DNA from: Pyrrhosoma nymphula
Taxonomy: Eukaryota > Arthropoda > Insecta > Odonata > Coenagrionidae
Direction of reading: 5' to 3'
Assembly: GCA_963573305.1 (NCBI GenBank)
Contig: OY754337.1
Location: forward strand, 74,661,094-74,725,093
DNA length: 64,000 bases
The translations under genes were made by a program, and so were the position numbers. Under the pieces are notes generated by a model. The model was not told the DNA's origin, made no database searches, and saw nothing but the letters and a program-made list of their open reading frames with translations. Of this stretch, positions 36,640 to 47,815 are shown piece by piece (the stretch's first letter is position 1; the number at the start of each line of letters is the position of its first letter).

Positions 36640-36735
36640 TATATGTAAAGTCTGTCAAAATCCACAATATCCACCGGGGCCGGGAATCAAACCTCTGTAT
36701 TTTGTCTTACCAGGCCAATACCCAGTATTCCTAAA
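36640..36735 (-). mobile_element. Degraded tRNA-derived SINE, minus strand
   Basis: On the minus strand GGTTTGATTCCC (36682-36693) matches the B box with one change and is followed by GGCCCCGGTGGATATTGTGG, a typical SINE body start. The A box region is poorly conserved. No tail or target duplication seen. Confidence 0.45.
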
Positions 36736-37329
36736 TTTTGGAGCGTGGCTGGTTTTGGAAGATTCAAGGGAACAAGTTACTGTGTCTTTGCGTAACCTTG
36801 ATTGATGAAGTTAGAACTTCAAGTAATCCGCAAACTGTGATACTGAATGCTACAACAGCATGTAAGATTTACGGGGGTTTTTGTCGTTTTCCTTCATATA
36901 TATAATTTGTATGATTCTTCTTCATGACCTCTTTATTAATAATTCAATATATATTTTTTAAATTTTATTATGTTCTGCTTACATTTCGTCTGTTGATTAG
37001 GTAGGAAGTATCAGTATCTATAATTTGAGTTGAAACATTTACATTATGGGAATAAGAATGCGTAGCACTTGAATTTGGCTGCATTATCTAATATTGTTGA
37101 ACGCATAAGCTAATAATTACCTGAAGATAAAGTGGATTGCAGAATGATAAACCACTACACGTTTCTGGAATATAAAATTGGATTTCATATTTCATTATTC
37201 AGGTAAATAAGAATTTGGCATCTGGTAAGTTAGTAAATATATTTTTGGACTAGATAGCCTAAATTATTAGTTGTAGTCCACATATGTGCCATATCTCCAT
37301 TTAGCTGCATGCAACTGGTCCAATCTCCT
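36736..37329. other. AT-rich non-coding stretch
   Basis: Nothing recognised. Confidence 0.5.
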
Positions 37330-37840
37330 TTTCTAAGTCCTTGGCTGTCTCAGCATCTAGCTTTGTTTCATATAACTTTCCTTATACCTCTCATTCATGA
37401 TCATCTGTGACGACCGCATCTAGGTTGACCTTTTTTTCTTAACAAATTACCAAATGATGGCAGTGTTTTCTTCTCAGTTCAATCCATTATCGTATCTATA
37501 GTTTTCAAGTGATTTCGGGAGGTATTATCGTTACCTCCTCATTGTACGCGAGATACACTTATTATATTATCTTAGGTAAACCATTTTAACAACTCTCATC
37601 CTTCCCTCTAGGCATTTGGTAATCACCAAGGCTTCGTAGCCATAACACAGGTTGAATTCTGCTAGGTTTTGAACGTATCATTTTCTTATTTTTCCCTGAT
37701 TTATTTGCATTCGCCATTCGGAATTCAAGCAGCCGATGACTTTGTTGGATATTTTTGGACCCTACTTTTAATTCTCTCTCTCCTTAACCTTTGTAATTAA
37801 CCATCGTACATAAATATTTAAAGTTTTCCACTTGATCATG
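37330..37840 (-). pseudogene. Heavily decayed non-LTR RT C-terminal region, minus strand
   Basis: Reading the minus strand gives VENFKYLCTMVNYKG (about 37835-37790), which resembles the conserved FKYLG block after the RT palm. In another frame FNLCYGYEALVITKCLEGRM (about 37655-37595) is followed by RVVKMVYLR, resembling the L.YG.E.W..TK..E.R....EM..LR block of non-LTR elements. Many stops and frameshifts intervene. This is an older copy than the one at 33.6 kb and of a different lineage judging by the E.R..VV.M..LR wording. Confidence 0.5.
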
Positions 37841-38058
37841 AATTTAAGAAGCAGCATAAGTGGTGATCATAAACTGATCGACCAATGCCTATACTTTCAT
37901 TCCATTTTTTAAATTAAATGTCTACGTTATCATTAAAAATTGGTAAACTACATCGTTGACATAAGCCTTAGGTGTGTATCCACATGTCTCGATAGCCGTT
38001 TTCCAAGGTTAATATGCGTTACATTATTTATTTGGAATTCTTTCATCGTTCCTATTAA

Positions 38059-40142
38059 CCTTCCGGCGGGCGCGCACGTGTACTGGGAACACGGCGGTAG
38101 GTTTTCGGCATTTCAATCCACTTTACCGTAATGGAACCAACTTGGGACCCTTTGCTATTCCTCATTCGTACAAATAGCCTTCGCGGTGCGCAGAAATTAT
38201 TTCCTTAGAAGCATTTTTTGGGGAAGAAGAAAGCGAAACGCGTCGTGAAGTCCGTAAGTTGTGCGCTGCGAGGCCCGTTGAATCAATAAACAATCGAGGT
38301 CTGTTCGTATATTTTTTGTTATTCTATAAGATATTAACTTTTTTACTGTTAACAATTTTAGGCGACAAATATCGCAAATTACTGATTACCTATTCATATT
38401 TTTATATGGCAGTAATATTAGCCTGAAGCAAAAGATTGCGTGTGTTGTGGAGACCTGCTGTGATCATGAAAACAATATATTCGGAAGTACATTTACGTGT
38501 ATTCCTTACATTTATATCAGAGAATGAGTCCCTTTTTATTGCATTAAATGATGTAATGTTGGACTCCGACGAAGAGGAAAAGGAAGATGAGGCCGTCGAC
38601 AATGATGGTTCAGATTGTGCAGCAGACGAAGTACATAAGAATGATGTGTACAGCAATTTGGAAGATGGAGCCTCCGAAGATAAAGAAGAAGTGCATTTCT
38701 GGTTGGCACAAAACATAGCCACATTATACGAATATTCTAGAACTACGTAATCCAGACGGAAGTGGAACCGTGGCACCTAAAATTGTCGTGAGGTATAGGA
38801 GACTCCTGTTGTAATGTCTCCAATTTGAAAGATTCTACAATCAGGAAGGCTAGAAAAAGTAGTCAAACTCGTGGAAATACAGTCGATTTTAGATTTATTT
38901 TTCAGTGGCTGCATAAAAAGTGACACGACGAGCGATTTCATTGCCATTGAAGAAATGTTGCATCCATTCAAACGCCGACGTAGCTTTATGCATTACATTC
39001 CCAGCAATAAAGCAAGTTATGGCCTGAGTGTGTGGCACAGTGTGACGCAAAATCGTTTTACTCTGGCAATAAAGAACTCAAATGCGGGCAGCAAATGGAT
39101 GTAAGATATAAAATATGAAATTCACCGTCAGTTGTAGCCAAAAATCTCATGCATTCATTAGACAATGAATACAGAACTCTGCCCACTTACAATTGGTACA
39201 CTGTAAATCAGCTCAATATCTTCTCATGATAAAAACTACATTTATCGGGAGGTGCCGAAAAACAAGCAGGAAATCCCGCACGAGTTTCTTCCAAACGAAG
39301 TGAGAAAAGTACATATTTCATTGCTTGGATTCTAAAGAAACGTGGCCTTCGTATCATAAATACCAAGACTCAAAGCCGTCATTCGAATGCCTACAACGTA
39401 TGACTCACATGAGATCAATGCAGCTACCTACAGACCAAAATTTATAGCACATTACAATGAAACTAAAGTTGCAGTAAACGCAGTTGATATAATGTGCGTA
39501 GACCCTGCCCACCGGGTCCCATGGGGCCCATGGGGTGGGCAGACCGGGCCCACCACTTGCATGGTTTTTGTTTTCTTGAATATAGCTGGCAAAAACTCAG
39601 ATTCTGCCTTTTCAATAAACATGGTAAGATAAATAACAGCATCGAAGAAGAATATACGGTAGCGATCTAGCCGTGGGTCTGAAAACGGGGCATTTCCTTT
39701 CAAAATCGACGGTTTTGACCCCGCTGTCTGATTGAAAGCATACCTGAAGCGCTACCAATCTCAAGTAAAAAATAATTCTCCCTTGAATTTTGCAAAAAAA
39801 GGGAGATATAACCATACGTAAATAACGCTTCTACTGTGATATTGCATGTGGTAAATACGTTAGCAAAAATACATTAACGAGTCTTTGTCACTTGCTTTAT
39901 ATGCCTACAAGACGCCGAGGAACAAGTTTCTTCGGAAAGCTAGGCAGCTATTAAAATATGTAATAATAAAAATAATCATGTGAAATGTAAACAGTTATAA
40001 AACAAATAAATAATATAGCTAACCAATGAAATATTAACTATTATATAATTACACACATAATTTATTCTTAATTAGCGTCTTCGTGTACTGCGTACACAAC
40101 TCGCCCGCTCGTGCTACTGAAAAATGCGCGCCTGCCGGCAGG
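38059..40142 (+). mobile_element. piggyBac-superfamily element, 2.08 kb, decayed
   Basis: The left end CCTTCCGGCGGGCGCGCA directly follows TTAA (38055-38058). The reverse complement of the right end (40142 inward) is CCTGCCGGCAGGCGCGCA, matching at 16 of 18 positions. After the right end the host reads AACT, so that TTAA copy has decayed. TTAA targeting plus the encoded transposase relic assigns the superfamily. The length is close to a full autonomous piggyBac, so this is a mutated complete element and not a MITE. Confidence 0.85.
38436..39632 (+). pseudogene. piggyBac transposase pseudogene (DDE_Tnp_1_7-type)
   Basis: N-terminal block (38436-38750): acidic region DSDEEEKEDEAVDNDGSD, usual near the start of piggyBac transposases. 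Catalytic block (38871-39104): SDFIAIEEMLHPFKRRRSFM then HYIPSNKASYGL, matching the vDE.m..FkGR....YmP.Kp..yGlk motif. The first catalytic Asp (normally in the D-E pair) is replaced: IEE stands where DE is expected. C-terminal block (39387-39632): FIAHYNETKVAVNAVDIMC resembles the YN.TK.gVD..D.mc motif with the Asp of GVD changed to Asn, and FVFLNIAGKNS resembles the following conserved block. A GC-rich palindromic segment interrupts this block at about 39502-39556. Frames change between blocks and most of the region between 39104 and 39387 is unreadable. Inactive. Confidence 0.8.
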
Positions 40143-40555
40143 AACTGATCATATGTAGCTACTCAAAAGACAGAAAGCTTAAAATTAATTCAGTTGGGGT
40201 TGAATGCTTTTTCTAGAACTATGAATGACACATTGACTTTATTTTCTTTGCTATTGTCTTATCTGTTAATTACTATGTTACATACGATTTTCTATACGTG
40301 ATCTCCTAGGATTTAATGCATTTGTTTATTTTCCTATGTTTATTCTTAACGTGGTATGTAATATTTTTTCTAAACAATTGGCTAATACAAGTTCTATATA
40401 CCAGGTCGTATCTCTTCCGTTTCCTCTTCCAAAGATTGATTATATACATGATAATTTCCATTCATGGGGAATTTTGAATGAGTTATTTAGAATCAGTTTT
40501 TTTATTAAAGTCCTGAAAAAGGTTATCCTTTATAAATACTCAGAAATTCATTCGC
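40143..40555. other. AT-rich non-coding stretch
   Basis: Nothing recognised between the piggyBac right end and the hairpin element. Confidence 0.5.
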
Positions 40556-40738
40556 ATTGACAGAATCAATACAAACTTTGTAAATTTTATAATGGGTTTT
40601 ATTCAATACTACCGGTTTCATCGCATAGGCGACATCTTCAGGTGATGAAGGCCTGAAGATGTCGCCTATGCGATGAAACCGGTCATATTGAATAAAACGC
40701 ATGGTGAAATTTACAAAGTTTGTATTGATTCTGTCAAT
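40556..40738. mobile_element. Near-perfect 183-bp hairpin (foldback element)
   Basis: Arms of 87 bp each (40556-40642 and 40652-40738) are inverted copies with about 6 mismatches; the loop is TGATGAAGG. The outer end is ATTGACAGAATCAATACAAA. The inner part of each arm holds CCTGAAGATGTCGCC ... GCGATGAAACCGGT, again CTGANGA followed at fixed distance by GAAAC. The two motif copies are head to head around the loop. The transcript would form a long dsRNA hairpin from either strand. High arm identity suggests recent origin or gene conversion between arms. Confidence 0.85.
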
Positions 40739-41818
40739 ATAGAATTTAACGTCGCAACGCAACGCAATAAGTAACGCCTGAGAATATCGAGTTCATTCAT
40801 TCGCATGCTACGAAGTTTAAAGATTTCGGTGCATGAAGGTTTGGCGTATGATGAATGGATAGTGAGTAGTGAGGGGGTTAGTGGCGGGAGGCGTAGTGCA
40901 GCCTCCTTATGGTTTACACAGCAGGCAGCTGATCTTCCAGCAAAGGGGAGAAATTGGTATGTGTGTTCATGTGGATTGAGGTTTTTCTTGGAGCGCGTAG
41001 ATATTGCTTCGGGGAAACAGGATGAGAGGCCGTTACTTGTTAATCACGGGAAGGTTTTCGTGCCTCTAGGGGGGCCTCAGGAAATCTGAGATGAGAACAT
41101 CGGAAGTCGTCTCAAGGAGGAATGGAAATAAGGAAAATGGGTGGAGGGGTGAGGGTAGTGAGAGGGAAGGAGAGGAGTTTAATAATTGGTGGATGGAGTC
41201 GCCTCAGGAGAAGAAGTTTAGCAATCCGCCTCCAGCCTCACCCTTTCCTATTGAAGTCGATGTGTTTCACGGGAAGGTGTGCAACCACTCAATTAACCCC
41301 TACCCTGTCCCAGTTATTACTGAAAGTATAATTTAATAGAAAAATTAATTAATTTAGACTGTTACTCAGCAGCTAATTATTTTAGTTGTCGCTTTAAAAG
41401 TTGAATATTCAATTTGAGAGCCACAAAATGATTTATCTATGTCAGATGCACATTTAAAATGTTCCAAAAATAGTAACACTGTTTTTTTATCCAAAAGGAC
41501 GCTATTGTTTGTTGACAAATGCAGTTATAGGTTGTTAATTTCATAGGAATGGAATATTTCTTCTATTTTTTACCTTGCTTATTTATTAACTTCACCTGTT
41601 TGTTTGTTTGTTGGTTTGCCTGGATGTAATCTTGTAATCGAAATCTAACCCACTTCCCAATGTTCAACGAGCTGAAATTTGACACACATAATTACTCTCC
41701 ATGACAATACATGAATCAGTCATTAAGTTAACTAATTACCGAGTAAATCTACAAAAATTAAATGGTTTAAATTTTATATGGAAAAAAGTCTTTTGCCAAT
41801 AAATGGCCTTAATAAAAG
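40739..41818. other. Non-coding or unrecognised stretch
   Basis: Two adjacent plus-strand frames (40805-41089, 94 codons; 41091-41336, 81 codons) lie in a G-rich patch. I do not recognise either. Both contain a short CACGGGAAGGT word, so a diverged local duplication may be present. No splice structure or family motif. Confidence 0.3.
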
Positions 41819-42620
41819 TTAGTATTTGTAGTGGGAAGAAATGCTAATAGTTTAAATTTTAAAGTACAGTTGGACAATTAATGTAAGTACTGAAAATTAT
41901 AATATGTAAAAAAAACTTTTTTTAAACTTCGGAAAATAAAAGCGTGGGCAATATTTTTGTTAATCAACATGCAGCCTCTGACAATTATCTTAATATCTAA
42001 TCCACTTTCTCCCATCTTTTATTAGGAGAGTGGTGAAAAAAATATTTTTTCCTTTTTAGTACCTACACTTGAATATATTTGCGTGGTTTTTATAAAAGTA
42101 TTTTTTTAAATAATATTATTAAAATTATGAAATTGAATATAAAAAATGTTATCTATGTTTAATAAAAGCGCATAAGTTTATTTCGCTTAGAACTTCTGGC
42201 TTATTAATATTGATTTTCTGGCTTATTAGTATTTACAGTGGGAAGAAATACTAATAATATAAATTTTAAAGCACAGATGGACAATTAATATAAATACTGA
42301 AAATAAGAAAATTATAATATGTAAAAAAAACTTTTTTTTAAAACTTCGGAATATAATAAGTGTGGGAGATTTTTTATTGTTAATCAACATGCAGCCTCTG
42401 TCAATTATATTATTATATAATCCACAATCGCCCACCTTTTATAAGAGTGGTGAAAAAATTATTTTTTTACTTTTTAGTAGGTACTCTTGAATATATGCGT
42501 GGTTTTTAAAAAAGTATTTTTTTTAAATATTATTATTAAAATTATGAAATTAAATACAAAAATGTTATCTATGTTTAATAAAAGTGCATAAGTTTATTTC
42601 GCGTAGAACTTCTGGCTTAT
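41819..42620. repeat. Tandem duplication, about 406-bp unit
   Basis: Unit 1 starts at 41819 (TTAGTATTTGTAGTGGGAAG) and unit 2 at 42225 (TTAGTATTTACAGTGGGAAG). The units stay alignable over their full length with small indels; shared blocks include TTAATCAACATGCAGCCTCTG, AGAGTGGTGAAAAAA, GCGTGGTTTTTA and AATGTTATCTATGTTTAATA. Both end at GAACTTCTGGCTTATT. AT-rich, non-coding, two copies only. Confidence 0.85.
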
Positions 42621-44469
42621 TTATCCAGGGATTCAATTCAAAGTTAAACATTACCTTTCCATTTGTGATATTTTTTGTCATGTTGAACTTTTGGAATTGA
42701 AAATGCCTTACGACATGAGCATAACCGTCCAATCAGAATTATTATCACGCGCTGATATTGAGTGTGATTGTGTAGTAATGCGTTTCTCGCTTCGTGGTCG
42801 GAATCCATCAAACATCTTCTTCTCTACATTGAATAGAATGGAATGAATATTAGAGTTTACGCACATGTTTTACCTTCAATACCCATCAAAGATAGGTACG
42901 CGTTTACCAAGACAATATCGCATTGAAAAATATTTGTAAACAATAAAACTTTGGTAAACTTTTGTACTCTTTTTGTTGCTACAGATAATACGATTGAATC
43001 TTTATAATTATCCCTGAGCGTATCCACGTCCTTCAAATGCATGCCCTCCATCACAGGTGTTAAGTTTAAACTTCTAACCCACGATTTCTTTCGACGGCCT
43101 TTTGTATCGCCTCTTAGTCTTTTCCCAAGAGTTTTCGCTTGTTCCGCGAAGAATTCATCCCCAATGATTCATTTCCCACCCCTTCTCGTATCTATCCCCG
43201 CGTTGAGCTTCTTTATCGGTTATTCCCTTCCTCCGTCACACCTTCATCAGTCTTACGAATCACCACTCATTTATATCCATGCAAGGCGCTCCAGCATTTT
43301 CTCCCTCTTACTCTCGCTTCGCTTCCTTAAGACAGTATGCTTGATCTCTTTACATTTGGGTTTTGATGGAGTTTTCAACGATATCAGCCTTAAGATATAT
43401 AGCCAATTTTGACACGAAAATCATTGAGAACTGAGTTTCAATTTTGGCACTGCGTAGAAAAATTGTTGACCAGCAAGTTAAGCAAATCAACCAGCGTCTT
43501 CCTGAAGTTTTCCCCGCATTCAATTAACACATTTAATTTTTCTCAGCATTTTTGATAATTTTATCATGTAGTATTTTGCATGTAAGTATTTTAATAACCT
43601 TTTGCGCCCACACCTCGCTAATAATAAATAAAAATAATCATAATTTATTCCTTAAAAAACATGAAGTTAGGAAAAATAAATACAATTTCATTGCAATACA
43701 AGGAATATATGCACCATTGAGGAAATATATACCTGTTTTGGGGTTTGCCGACTCTTTTAAATACAATCATGATTCAGTAAAAAAACATCATCTCGGGCGA
43801 GATGTTACAATACAGAATATTAATTACATTTAAATTTCTAGAACATAAGAATGAAACATAACTGAATACAAGTGGTGAATAATGTTTTGTTTAAGTTAAT
43901 TGGGCCTAAACTATTTACTTCTTGGTACAATTCATCCTCACCTCGTAGTAAAATTTTGCGGCCCAAAACTAGGATATTTTTATGGCTAAAAGATTATATA
44001 GTTTTCCATGGTTTAATGATGAAAGTAAAACAATTCTAATCAGACCGTCCTGATCTCACCTCATTTGTTTTTATATTACATTTTTCCTCTTCCCTCTACT
44101 TTCTTTATACCATGTAGCGTCAGACAATGATGAATAAACGTCATCATTATATCATATTACGGTGGTTTTTTGAGAATTAGTAAAAAATCCTGGGTTATAA
44201 TCGAATGTTATCGAGTTAAATAAAAAATAAGTGGATTATATTTATTTTACAGGTGTACATGACTAATTGTCACAACACGTTGTTGTTGTGTTTATATACT
44301 TATTCCTGACATGTGTTTCATGTGTTGACATTGGTTGCCTTATTGGTTGTTTACTTAATTTTGGCTATCGAAAAAGTTACACGTGTGTGCGCAATAAATG
44401 TTTACCTATGGAAATAAATGGAACTAAAAATTTGCATTTAATTTTTTACAAAGGCGTATAAAGTCTAGC
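42621..44469. other. Non-coding stretch
   Basis: No recognised element or gene. The 123-codon frame at 43041-43412 lacks motifs and sits in a pyrimidine-rich patch. Confidence 0.45.
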
Positions 44470-45095
44470 GCCTTATTTAAAATGCTAAATGTTGCTTTTG
44501 GTGACTAGTCTATGCATAAAACTAGCATTTACAAGTGGTGCAAACGTTCAATCGAATGTGAAGTTTATGCTCATTGTTATCTTCGATTTCAACGGCACAA
44601 AGTACCATGAGTTCATGCCAATAGGTCATACGGTCAATAAGGAGTTCTATCTGGAGGTTCCATGTCGTTTGCGTAGAGAGATTCGTAGAAAACACCGAGA
44701 TTTGTGGCAAAATAACTCATTGCAATTGCACCACGATAATGCACTTGATCAAACTTCGTTTTTTGTTCGTGAACACGTGGCGAAAAACACACGATTAAGG
44801 TACCTTACCCTCTGTATTTGCCAGACATGGCCCCCTGCAACTTTTTACTATTCCCTATGATCAAAAAAACATGAAAGAACGAAGTTTTGCAAACATTGAG
44901 GAGAAAATAACAGAATCGCTGAAAATTCTAAAGGTTGCGCTGAAAATGAAAATTGCGCTGATGTTGAAAACATATGTTGAAAAATAACTGATGGGAACTT
45001 ATATGAAGGGTAAAAATTTTGATGACGAATTAACTATGATTTTTTGAGAAAAAGGAAAAATCCGCTTATTTTTCATCAAACGCCATATATCTTAA
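44470..45095 (+). pseudogene. mariner transposase pseudogene (Tc1/mariner superfamily)
   Basis: The frame 44489-44860 contains VKFMLIVIFDFNGTKYHEFM then PIGHTVNKEFYLEVPCRLR and the LQLHHDNA motif holding the second catalytic Asp, followed by FFVREHVAKN. A frameshift follows; in another frame YPLYLPDMAPCNFLLFP continues the family motif, where the usual final APCD Asp is Asn, so the third catalytic residue is lost. The region upstream containing the first Asp (TGDETW-type) is not recognisable. The 3' stretch ending TTATTTTTCATCAAACGCC at about 45090 resembles a mariner 3' end, but a matching left terminal repeat was not found. Motif wording fits the irritans-like mariners. Intact elements encode about 345 residues; about one third is readable here. 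Confidence 0.9.
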
Positions 45096-45883
45096 TTGGA
45101 CGAAATTCTTAATCATATCTACGCCACATGTTTTTAAACTTACTGACATAGATGCCATTGACTGGGTCACCACGAAATTAAATATAGAGTTAAAAAATAA
45201 TACAATATACTGAGAACTTTGCGTGTATATTATGAACAAATTCTACTTTATTAAGGGATTTCGTTTTATTTATTCAACGCCTGAGTTTTTCGAGGAAAAT
45301 AAGAAATGAACAGCAGATTCAGAAATAAAGCGCAAACCCTTAGTATCCTATGTAACGCACTAAAAGCTATCCGGGTTCAGCTATGCTTTTAGACTTGCTA
45401 CAAAAAACTTGTCTCCTAGTTCAATGAATACAGGCAGCAATCATAGGCAGGGAAATCAAAGACTTGAAAGTTAAGGTCTTTTTCTCAAAAACACCCTCCT
45501 TCATTACACCAAGAAGGATGAGGCGACATGCTATTAGACATGGATCACTACAGAATGAACCTGACTTTTGGTCTCAATTAGCACTGAAAGTTCGTGTTTT
45601 GAGCAAACAGTGAAATTATAATGTTTATCTTTCTTCTCGGTAGCAGTAGAGGTTTGGCAAACGTACAAATTTGCAATCGTGCTGCCAGCGGTATCTATGA
45701 TAGAAAGACAATGAGTGTCACAGGAGCCATTTTTAGTACTCGATGACCTCACAAAGAAATAACCACGAAGCATTAGCAATGGAATTACCCTCGCAGCTCT
45801 AAACGTAAAGTTAGCTAATACTACATCATAAAAACTATGCCGTAATCAATTTCATAAACTTGATATTTACTGAAGATGCTTAT
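45096..45883. other. Non-coding stretch
   Basis: Nothing recognised. Ends at the left flank of the next piggyBac (TTAT at 45880-45883, a decayed TTAA). Confidence 0.5.
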
Positions 45884-46863
45884 CCCTCCGGTGGGCGCGC
45901 CAAATTCACTCCCACGAGTGGGCGCGCCGCGGCAATTTGCCGCAAATATAAATTACATTCCTATAGTTAACGAAAAGGTAATTTACTAATGATGAAGGCT
46001 GATTAAAGTTGTTACAGTTGCATTTTTTATTATTTGACACTAAATGTACATTGTTTATCACCTTAGTTTATATCTCGGTCCTGTTCATCTTCGCATATGA
46101 TACAAATTGTCTCTTGACGACAATGCGTCTTACATACATTTTTTTTACTTCTCAGGCACACAATTTTTGTTACATTTCGCTTTGAACCCTCTATAGGTTC
46201 AACTAGTCTTTTCACAATGTCATCAGGTTTGTTTGTTTTGAGATAAGGCCCAGGCACCTGCTTCCCGCAGTATACTTCAAAATTCAATGTGTAAAAGGTT
46301 TTGGCGTCACAGAGAGCGTAAATTTTCAGTCTGTACTTAGCCGGATCATTAGGCGTATATTGTATGAACCCGCATCGTCCTCTAAAAGAATGCAACGTCT
46401 CATCAACAGTCACAAACTCACTGACATTGTAACAACTCAAACAGTTATTCACGAAATTTTCTTGAAAATTACGTAGAGGTGCCAGTTTGTCTGTAGCTCT
46501 TCACTCATCCCTAGTATCAACATTGTCGAACCTAAGAAGGAAGCGAAATCGCTTGTAACTGAACAGCCCTCGCAAAATTATCATCCCGGTGCCATCGGAA
46601 TCCCACAGCTCTGCACAATTTTACTCACATGACCAAGTGCACAGGCGACTATGTTGGAGTAGACGCGTCAAACTCTCTTCGATGCCACACAGCTACTGAA
46701 GCGTTCGGCGGATAATTGATCCGGATATCGGACATACTGCCTCCTATCATGAAAAATAAATACCTGGAGACATAGGCGTTAAATACAAACGGTACCAAAC
46801 GGAGAGCTCAGAAACTAAAATTTGCGGCAATTTGCCGCGGGCGCGTCCACGCGCGCGGGAGGG
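45884..46863 (-). mobile_element. Internally deleted piggyBac element, 980 bp
   Basis: The left end CCCTCCGGTGGGCGCGCC and the reverse complement of the right end CCCTCCCGCGCGCGTGGACG share CCCTCC and GC-rich continuation. Both ends also carry the subterminal palindrome GCGGCAATTTGCCGC (45937-45951 and about 46824-46838). TTAA follows the right end (46864-46867); the left flank is TTAT. A second GGGCGCGCC occurs within the left end, so the left terminus is itself duplicated. Only the middle of the transposase remains. Confidence 0.85.
46063..46600 (-). pseudogene. piggyBac transposase fragment
   Basis: Read on the minus strand: KRFRFLLRFDNVDTRDE, then a stop (TGA at 46503-46501) where another residue is expected, then KLAPLRNFQENFVNNCLSC. 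It continues to FVTVDETLHSFRGRCGFIQY, containing the VDE catalytic Asp and FRGR motif, then YRLKIYALCDAKTFYTLNFE and a VYCGKQ segment. The frame closes with a Cys-rich stretch (CLRSKKNVCKTHC ... CIICEDEQD) like the C-terminal Cys-rich domain of piggyBac transposases. The second and third catalytic Asp region is missing, so the deletion joined the catalytic core nearly directly to the C-terminal Cys domain. Inactive. Confidence 0.85.
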
Positions 46864-47399
46864 TTAAAGCAATATTTAAAATAATTGGCATAAAAACAAC
46901 GTATGGAAAAATTAACTATTATTTTATTAAAATAAGTGTTGATTATTCACTTAGAGCATTAGCTTGCAATTAACTATGTAAAATAAACGGTTTACTTTAC
47001 ATAATAAAATAAAATTTCATTTCCTTTTATAAACTCCCTACCTCCAGAGCTATGGAGATCATAGAAATTGTTAAACACACTATGCTCAACAATACAAAGC
47101 TATACGTATTGATTTTTTGTTTAACCACCTATCTCCTTCGTTAGCCACCAAAAACTCCTCCGACTAAGCAAACCCCCACCGCTACTAGCCCATCTTTGAC
47201 TCTTCCCATGTATTCCAATGCCTTTAACACTCTTCCCCGTCCTACAGTGCTCGAGCTATGCAATTGCTATTTAAAAACCGCCCCTCCCCTCTCTCCCCTA
47301 CCACCGTGGGTCCTATCATAGCCCATGAGTCCGTCACCACCCATTCCGAAACCCTTACAACCGCCGTTTCTAATGTATCAACACCTATAAACAGTTGAT
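46864..47399. other. Non-coding stretch, partly retrotransposon-derived
   Basis: AT-rich, then from about 47190 C+T-rich sequence that probably belongs to the retrotransposon whose C-terminus follows. No readable frame. Confidence 0.4.
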
Positions 47400-47815
47400 C
47401 GTTCGTTGATCTAAAGCGGCTACATTTTGAATCCCGAAGGAAATACTTCTTGGGGTTAACCCGATCAGACCCAAGCTTCCTTCATATCCCCCAAGCCCCG
47501 GCCAACCTCTATCTTAACTCCTTCCTTATCACTGCTTCCAAGTTTTGGAACTCATTGCCCTCTCACATCAAATCCTACTCATCACTCCAATCATTCAAAG
47601 AAAAACTATATTCTTATTTAAAAACTCAACATTAACTTCGTGAAAATTGGGGTAATTTATTGTAATTAAATTTTGTTTTGGTAAATTGGTTTAATTCGTT
47701 TTTGTTTATTGTACGTATTTAGATTATTTGAGCATACCGTATAAATTGTTTATAGTTCACAGTCTCTAACGGGTTATCCCAGAGAATTAATAAAGTTCAT
47801 TCATTTATTCCCTCC
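47400..47815 (+). mobile_element. Non-LTR retrotransposon 3' end (Jockey/CR1/L2-type C-terminus)
   Basis: The 61-codon frame at 47450-47635 includes FLITASKFWNSLPSHIKSYS and SLQSFKEKLYSYL. The (A/S)...WNSLP......S...FK..L motif is the standard C-terminus of Jockey/CR1-like ORF2 proteins. A 180-bp AT-rich 3' UTR follows and ends in TAATAAAGTTCATTCATTTA, with an ATTC-type terminal repeat as in many CR1/L2 relatives. The rest of ORF2 is absent. The frame is open, so this copy is younger than the RT relics at 33.6 and 37.5 kb. Confidence 0.85.

Noticed and set aside
40805..41336. Two adjacent plus-strand frames of 94 and 81 codons
   Set aside because: No recognised domain, signal peptide or exon signals; G-rich composition. 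Kept as unrecognised only.
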